A stretch of DNA of 18,583 nt from CAYLZO01 sp964387775 (lineage in GTDB: Bacteria > Chloroflexota > Anaerolineae > JAAYZQ01). Below are positions 14,190 through 18,583 of this stretch, piece after piece (the first letter of the stretch is position 1; the number at the start of each line of letters is the position of its first letter). Below the pieces are notes generated by a model, which ran no database searches, was not told the DNA's origin, and saw nothing but the letters and a program-made list of their open reading frames with translations. A program made the position numbers and the translations under genes. The stretch is from NCBI GenBank assembly GCA_964387775.1, contig CAYLZO010000089.1:1-18583 (forward strand), in the 5' to 3' direction.

Positions 14190-14275
14190 GATATTGGGTA
14201 TTAGATATTGGATATTGACGCTCTTGATGAAAAAATATTCAAATATCCAATATCTAATATCTACTATCTAATATC
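14190..14275. repeat. Paired heptad arrays (AT-rich palindrome) between hemD and ahbC
   Basis: Four units of type GATATTG (14190-14217) face five units of type NAATATC (14241-14275). ATTAGATATTGGATATT (14200-14216) pairs perfectly over 17 bp with 14242-14258, around a 25-nt loop. The cobA-hemD stop TAG (14254-14256) and its last codons (ILDSRY) lie inside the right array. The AT-richness stands out sharply from the very GC-rich neighbours. Confidence 0.8.
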
Positions 14276-15768
14276 GCCTCAACCAGCCCGTCAATCGTGT
14301 ACTCGTCCGCCACCACGTCCACCGCCAGCCCCAACTCACGGGCGGTGTTGGCGGTGATGGGGCCGATGCAGGCGACGGTGGCCCCGGCCAGCGCCCGGGG
14401 CAGGTCCAGGCCGGCGTCGCGGGCCATGGCCGCCAGGTTGCGGGCCGTGGACGAGCTGGTAAAGGTCGCCACGGTGACGCGGGCCAGCAGGTCGCCCAGT
14501 TCGCCGGGGTCGGCCTCGGGCCGGAGGGTGCGGTAGGCGGCGATTTCGACGACGTCGGCGCTGCCCTCGCGCAGCAGGCGGGCCAGGGCGGGGCGGGCGA
14601 TGTCGGCCCGGGGCAGCAGCACCCGTTGGCCGCCCACGTCGCCCAGCCCGGCGGCGACCGCCTCGGCGACGTATTCGTCGGGCACGTGGTCGGCCCGCAG
14701 GCCGTGGGCGGCCAACTCGGCGGCGGTGGCCGGGCCGATGGCCGCCAATCGCACGCCGTGCAAGGTCCGGGCATCGAGGCCGGCCGCCTCCAGCCGCTCC
14801 CAAAAATAGCCGACGCCGTTGACGCTGGTAAAGATGATCCAGTCGTAGCCGGGCAGCTCGGCGATGGCCGCGTCGAGGGGCGCCCAGTCCTCCGGCGGGG
14901 CGATGCGGATGGTGGGCAGCTCGACCGCCTCGGCGCCCAGGGCGCGCAGCCGCGCCGAGAGGGCACTGGCCTGCTGCCGCGTGCGCGTGACGAGCACCCG
15001 CTGGCCAAAGAGGGGCCGGTCCTCGAACCAGCGCAGCCGGTCGCGCAGGCCGGCCACCGGACCGACGACGGTCACGGCTGGCGGCTTGAGGCCCGCCGCC
15101 TCGACCCTGTCCACGATGTCGGCCAGGGTGCCGCCGACGGCCTGCTGGCCCGGCATCGTGCCCCAGCGGACCAGGGCGGCCGGCGTGTCGGCCGGGCGGC
15201 CGTGGGCCAGCAACTGCTCGACGATGTGGGGCAGGTTGCCGACGCCCATGAGGAACACCAGCGTGTCGGTGGCCGTCGCCAGCCGCGCCCAATCGAGGGC
15301 CGACTCCTCCTTGGTCGGGTCCTCGTGGCCGGTGACGACGGCAAAGCTGCTGGCCAGCCCCCGGTGGGTCACCGGGATGCCGGCATAGGCCGGCGCGGCC
15401 ACGGCGCTGGTCACGCCGGGCACCACCTCGAAGGGCACGCCGGCCTCGACGAGGGCCAGGGCCTCCTCGCCGCCCCGGCCAAAGACAAAGGGGTCGCCGC
15501 CCTTGAGGCGGGCTACCCGCTGCCCGGCCCGCCCCCGCTCGACCAGCAGGGCGTTGATCTCGTCCTGCGAGAGCTTGTGGCAGCCGGCCATCTTGCCGAC
15601 GTAGATGCGCTCGGCCCCGGGCGGGGCGAGGGCCAGGAGGGCGGGATTGGCCAGGTAGTCGTAGACGACCACGTCGGCGGCGGCCAGGGCCTCGGCGCCG
15701 CGTTGGGTCAGCAGGCCGGGGTCGCCCGGTCCCGCGCCGATGAGGGAGACAAGGCCATTAGCTGCCAC
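14254..15768 (-). CDS. cobA/hemD: Uroporphyrinogen-III C-methyltransferase / uroporphyrinogen-III synthase fusion
   Basis: A 504-residue two-domain enzyme. Residues 1-245 are the SAM-dependent SUMT (CobA) domain: SLIGAGPGDPGLLT, VYVGKM-like IYVGKMAGCH, RLKGGDPFVFGRGGEEA, GVTSAVAAPAYAGIPVTHR and LVFLMGVGNL, making precorrin-2. Residues about 250-504 are HemD: GQRVLVTRTRQQA, LPTIRI, WIIFTSVNGVGYFW, AAIGPATAAEL, VATFTSSSTARNL and ACIGPITANT, cyclising hydroxymethylbilane to uroporphyrinogen III. Such fusions are known in several bacterial groups. The start is GTG at 15768, overlapping the hemC stop by 11 nt, with GGAGG six bases upstream. Making precorrin-2 beside the ahb genes fits siroheme-dependent heme synthesis. 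The last six codons are repeat-derived. Confidence 0.95.
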   Translation of the reverse strand: MAANGLVSLIGAGPGDPGLLTQRGAEALAAADVVVYDYLANPALLALAPPGAERIYVGKMAGCHKLSQDEINALLVERGRAGQRVARLKGGDPFVFGRGGEEALALVEAGVPFEVVPGVTSAVAAPAYAGIPVTHRGLASSFAVVTGHEDPTKEESALDWARLATATDTLVFLMGVGNLPHIVEQLLAHGRPADTPAALVRWGTMPGQQAVGGTLADIVDRVEAAGLKPPAVTVVGPVAGLRDRLRWFEDRPLFGQRVLVTRTRQQASALSARLRALGAEAVELPTIRIAPPEDWAPLDAAIAELPGYDWIIFTSVNGVGYFWERLEAAGLDARTLHGVRLAAIGPATAAELAAHGLRADHVPDEYVAEAVAAGLGDVGGQRVLLPRADIARPALARLLREGSADVVEIAAYRTLRPEADPGELGDLLARVTVATFTSSSTARNLAAMARDAGLDLPRALAGATVACIGPITANTARELGLAVDVVADEYTIDGLVEAILDSRY

Positions 15769-16696
15769 GGCGCACCTCCTCCAGGATGGCCAGGCCGCCG
15801 GTGGCCAGCAAGCGCTCGGCCAGTTCGATGCCCAGGGCCTCGGCCTCGGCGGCCGGGCCGTGGATCGCGTCGCGCACCAGGCGCGAGCCGTCCAGGGCGG
15901 CGACGAGCCCCTGCAGGCGGACGCGGTCGCCGTCGATTTCAGCGTGGGCGCCGACGGGCACCTGGCAGCCGCCCTCCAGCCAGCGCAGCAGGGCGCGCTC
16001 GGCCTCGGCGGCCTGACGCGTGGGCGCGTGGTCCAGCGGGGCGATGAGGGCCCGGGTGGCCTCGTCGCTGGCCCGCACCTCGACGCACAGGGCGCCCTGG
16101 CCCACGGCGGGCAGCATGAGGTCCAGGGGCAGCACCTGGCTGATGGCCTCGGCGTGGCCCAGGCGCTCCAGCCCGGCGACGGCCAGGACTATGGCCTCGT
16201 ACTGGCCCTCGCGCAGCTTGCGCAGGCGGGTGTCCACGTTGCCCCGCAGGTCGAGCACCTGGAGGTCGGGCCGGGCGGCCAGGATCTGGGCCCGGCGCCG
16301 CAGGCTGCTGGTGCCGACGCGTGCGTCCCCTGGCAGCGTGGCCAGATCTGGCCGGTGGCCATCGCCGCCGCGCACGACCAGCGCGTCGCGGGGGTCGGCC
16401 CGCTCCAGGATGGCGCCCAGGGCCAGCGCTTCGGGCTGCTCGGTGGGCATGTCCTTGAGGCTGTGCACGGCCAGGTCGATCTCGCCCGAGAGCAGGGCGC
16501 TCTCGATCTCTTTGACGAACAGCCCCTTGCCGCCCACCTGGGACAGCGCCCGGTCGCGCACCCGGTCGCCCCGGGTCTGGATGGTCTTGATTTCGACGTC
16601 GAGGCCGGGCGTGGCGGCCCGCAAGTGGTCCACGACGTAACCCGTTTGCCACAGGGCCAGGGCGCTGGCCCGGGTGCCGATGACGATTTTGGTCAT
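15758..16696 (-). CDS. hemC: Hydroxymethylbilane synthase (porphobilinogen deaminase)
   Basis: A 312-residue enzyme that links four porphobilinogen units into hydroxymethylbilane. All family landmarks are present: GTRASALALWQ, GGKGLFVKEIE, AVHSLKDMPTE with catalytic Asp82, GTSSLRRRAQ, LRGNVDTRLRKL, MLPAVGQGAL and the dipyrromethane-cofactor cysteine Cys244 in LEGGCQVPVGA. Length is typical. It starts 3 nt after the ccsA stop and overlaps cobA-hemD by 11 nt, so translation is very probably coupled. It provides the substrate of the HemD domain encoded next. Confidence 0.97.
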   Translation of the reverse strand: MTKIVIGTRASALALWQTGYVVDHLRAATPGLDVEIKTIQTRGDRVRDRALSQVGGKGLFVKEIESALLSGEIDLAVHSLKDMPTEQPEALALGAILERADPRDALVVRGGDGHRPDLATLPGDARVGTSSLRRRAQILAARPDLQVLDLRGNVDTRLRKLREGQYEAIVLAVAGLERLGHAEAISQVLPLDLMLPAVGQGALCVEVRASDEATRALIAPLDHAPTRQAAEAERALLRWLEGGCQVPVGAHAEIDGDRVRLQGLVAALDGSRLVRDAIHGPAAEAEALGIELAERLLATGGLAILEEVRRGS

Positions 16697-16699
16697 GGT

Positions 16700-17530
16700 T
16701 CAGGATCCAAAGAGAAAACTGTGCCGGCTGTGCGGCATGAGGAGGTCGGCGCCGACGAAGGTGATGAGCACCGAAACAAAGCCGCCCACCAGCAGCCACG
16801 CGCTCCGCTGGTCCTGCCAGCCGGCGCTGTGCCGGACGTAGAAATAGGCGGCGTAAATGAACCAGGTCACCAGCGAGGCCACCTGCTGGGGCTCCCAGGG
16901 CCAGACCACGCCCCAGGCTTTTTCGGCCCAGAGCGAGCCGCTGAGCAGGGCGCCCGTCATCAGCACCAGGCCGACGACGGCCGTCTGCCGCTGGAGGGCC
17001 TCCAGGGTCTCCAGCGAGGGGAGTTGGCGCGCCCAGAGCCAGCGGCCCGGCCGTTGCAGGGCGCGGCGCTTGAGCAGGTAGGCGACGGCGCCGACAAAGG
17101 CCACGCTGAACAGGACGTAGGCCGAGAACGAGACGCCGACGTGGATGGGCAGCCAGTGGCTCTGCAGCACCGGCACCAGGGGCTCGATGCGCTTGGGCAA
17201 CACCGAGGCGGCCAGGATGCTGAGCAGAGCCAGGGGCGTCACCAGGGCGCCCAGGGCCACGTGCCGCCGCAGCGAGGGGACCAGGAGGTAGACGAGGCTC
17301 AGGCCCCAGGCGTAGGTGGAAAAGGCCTCGAAGGCGTTGGACAGGGGCGCGTACCCGGCTTCGATCCAGCGCAGGGCGATGGCGACGCCGTGGAGGAGCA
17401 CGGCAGCCAGCAGCGCCGGCCGGGCAAGCCGTTCGCAGCGTGTGCTGCCGCCGATCCAGCAGGCCACGTGGGCCACCGTGCTGACGGCGTAGCCGAGCAG
17501 GGCCAGGACAAAGAACACGACGTTAGCCAT
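16700..17530 (-). CDS. ccsA: CcsA/HemX-family cytochrome c assembly membrane protein
   Basis: A 276-residue protein with about eight membrane helices. It has the tryptophan-rich motif WGVVWPWEPQQ (206-216), the variant of the WWD heme-handling signature found in CcsA/HemX proteins, and candidate heme-ligand histidines at 47, 130 (IHVGVSFSAYVLFS) and 267/270 near the C-terminus. In Bacillus the equivalent gene hemX lies directly after hemA and affects HemA level; in cytochrome c system II, CcsA delivers heme to apocytochromes. Which role applies here cannot be decided from sequence. The ATG at 17530 overlaps the hemA stop by 8 nt with GAGGAGGGG just upstream, and hemC follows after 3 nt. A start 24 nt further upstream lies inside hemA and is unlikely. 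Confidence 0.9.
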   Translation of the reverse strand: MANVVFFVLALLGYAVSTVAHVACWIGGSTRCERLARPALLAAVLLHGVAIALRWIEAGYAPLSNAFEAFSTYAWGLSLVYLLVPSLRRHVALGALVTPLALLSILAASVLPKRIEPLVPVLQSHWLPIHVGVSFSAYVLFSVAFVGAVAYLLKRRALQRPGRWLWARQLPSLETLEALQRQTAVVGLVLMTGALLSGSLWAEKAWGVVWPWEPQQVASLVTWFIYAAYFYVRHSAGWQDQRSAWLLVGGFVSVLITFVGADLLMPHSRHSFLFGS

Positions 17531-18464
17531 CGGTCCCCTCCTCGTCCATGCCAAAGAGGTCGCGCAGCGCGTCGGTGTAGCGGTAGGCTTCGCGGCCGTT
17601 GGCGTGTTGCTTGAGCTTTATCGTGGGCTGGTGCAAGATCTTGTTCATCAGCCGCTGGCTGAGGGCCATGACCACGTTCCGCTCCCGGTCCGAGAGGCCG
17701 TCCAGCTTGTTCATGGCCCAGGCCAGCTCGGCCTCGCGGATGCCGTCCACGTGCTGGCGCAGGTCGACGATGGTCGGCACCACGTCGCGGGCGCGGAGCC
17801 AGGCCAGGAAGCGGGCCGTCTCCTCGGCGACGATGGCCTGCACGCGGGGCACCTCGCGCCGCCGCTGGGCCAGGTTGGCCTCGACCACGCGCTGCAAGTC
17901 GTCGATGTCGTACAAAAAGACGTTGGTCAACGCGCCCACGGCCGGGTCCACGTCGCGCGGCACGGCGATGTCGATAACAAAGAGGGGGCGGTTGCGGCGC
18001 AAACGCATGGCGGCCGAGACCGAGTCGACGCGCAGGATGGCGTGGGGCGCGGCCGTCGAGCTGATGACAATGTCCGAGCGGCAGAGGGCCTGGGTCAGGC
18101 GCTCCCAGCCGAGGGCCTCGCCGCCGTACTCTTTGGCCAGCCCCGCCGCCCGGCCCGCGCTGCGATTCACGACCAGCAGCTTGCCGACGCCGTGATCGAC
18201 CAGGTTCTTGGCCGCCAGTTCGGCCATCTCGCCGGCGCCGACGAGAACGACGGTCTTGGCCTCCAGGTCGTCAAAGATCTGTAGGGCCAGCTCGACGGCG
18301 ACGTGGCTGATGGAGGTGGCGTGCCGGTTGATGGCCGTCTCGGTGCGGGCCCGCTTGCCGGCCTGGAGCGCGGCCCGAAAGAGGGCGTTGGTCACCGGGC
18401 CGGCCGCGCCGTGGGCCTGGGCCAATTGGTAGGCAGCGGCGACCTGGCCCTGGACTTCGGCCTC
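17523..18464 (-). CDS. hemA: Glutamyl-tRNA reductase, 5' end missing
   Basis: The C-terminal two-thirds (about 313 codons) of HemA, which reduces glutamyl-tRNA to glutamate-1-semialdehyde. Recognisable from EAEVQGQVAAAYQLAQAHG onward: RARTETAINRHATSISHVAVELA, the NADPH-binding VVLVGAGEMAEL and VVNRS, SDIVISSTAAPH, IDIAVPRDVDP, YDIDDLQRVVEANLAQR and the helical dimerisation domain. The N-terminal catalytic domain with the active-site cysteine is absent. Similarity stops at about 18464, where one expects roughly LDSMVLGE and more upstream. The frame stays open to the window edge, but the codons there have unusual third positions and no resemblance to HemA. Either the gene is broken by a rearrangement or the contig end is chimeric. 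It should be the first or an early gene of the heme operon. Confidence 0.9.
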   Translation of the reverse strand, partial: EAEVQGQVAAAYQLAQAHGAAGPVTNALFRAALQAGKRARTETAINRHATSISHVAVELALQIFDDLEAKTVVLVGAGEMAELAAKNLVDHGVGKLLVVNRSAGRAAGLAKEYGGEALGWERLTQALCRSDIVISSTAAPHAILRVDSVSAAMRLRRNRPLFVIDIAVPRDVDPAVGALTNVFLYDIDDLQRVVEANLAQRRREVPRVQAIVAEETARFLAWLRARDVVPTIVDLRQHVDGIREAELAWAMNKLDGLSDRERNVVMALSQRLMNKILHQPTIKLKQHANGREAYRYTDALRDLFGMDEEGTDG

Positions 18465-18583
18465 AACGGCACCTACAGCGGGAGCGATCCCTTCAACTAC
18501 GACTACGGGGTCAACATCAACAACGAGGAACGGCAGACCTCCGGGGACGCGACCGCCAATCCCAGTCCCGCGCTGGGAGGCGG
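18465..18583 (+). other. Foreign-looking edge segment with plus-strand coding character
   Basis: Read on plus from 18465 the frame gives NGTYSGSDPFNYDYGVNI, followed by NNEERQTSGDATANPSPALGG, with strong G/C preference at third positions. The opposite strand, where hemA should continue, shows mixed third positions and no HemA similarity. It may be a fragment of another gene joined by rearrangement or by assembly error. I do not recognise the protein. Confidence 0.4.

Overview
The window is a GC-rich bacterial fragment. I infer Chloroflexota (Anaerolineae/Caldilineae-like) from the DUF5667-type protein carrying the WFC-G-GFGEILLAL module found in that phylum, from the secreted S8 protease, and from the many short palindromic or tandem intergenic repeats. 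No rRNA or tRNA gene is present to confirm this. Every intact gene lies on the minus strand. Only the remnants at 64-911 read on plus.

From left to right: (1) 1-911 holds decayed phosphate genes: a start-less, truncated pstS fused through a deletion to the C-terminal half of phoU, which is itself split by an 84-bp in-frame insertion. (2) 912-1243 has no gene but carries hairpins, including a terminator facing the next gene. (3) 1244-3760 encodes a secreted subtilisin-like protease and a TetR regulator with a near-consensus sigma-70 promoter. (4) 3831-7087 encodes an ECF sigma factor, an overlapping single-pass membrane protein (probable anti-sigma or sensor) ending in about 24 copies of a Gly-Pro-Pro-Asp-Asp-Ala-type hexapeptide, a membrane GT2 glycosyltransferase and a doubtful small membrane protein. 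(5) 7276-18464 is one long heme operon, read from right to left: hemA (5' end lost), ccsA/hemX, hemC, a cobA-hemD fusion, ahbC, hemB, ahbD, an ahbA-ahbB fusion, hemL and a ctaA-like gene.

The heme genes describe the siroheme-dependent route. HemA and HemL make 5-aminolevulinate. HemB, HemC and HemD make uroporphyrinogen III. The CobA half methylates it to precorrin-2. After oxidation and iron insertion (genes not in this window) AhbA-AhbB decarboxylates siroheme, AhbC removes the acetate side chains to give Fe-coproporphyrin III, and AhbD forms heme. No hemE, hemF/N, hemG/Y, hemH or hemQ is seen here. CcsA/HemX and the CtaA-like protein are membrane proteins linked to cytochrome maturation, but the CtaA-like protein has lost three of the four expected heme-ligand histidines.

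The most unusual non-coding feature is in the heme operon. Genes either overlap or nearly touch, or are separated by a gap filled with 7-bp-period repeats (three different sequence families). In all four such gaps the repeat array supplies the stop codon of the upstream gene. The right edge (18465-18583) no longer looks like hemA and has plus-strand coding character, so it is a rearrangement or an assembly join.
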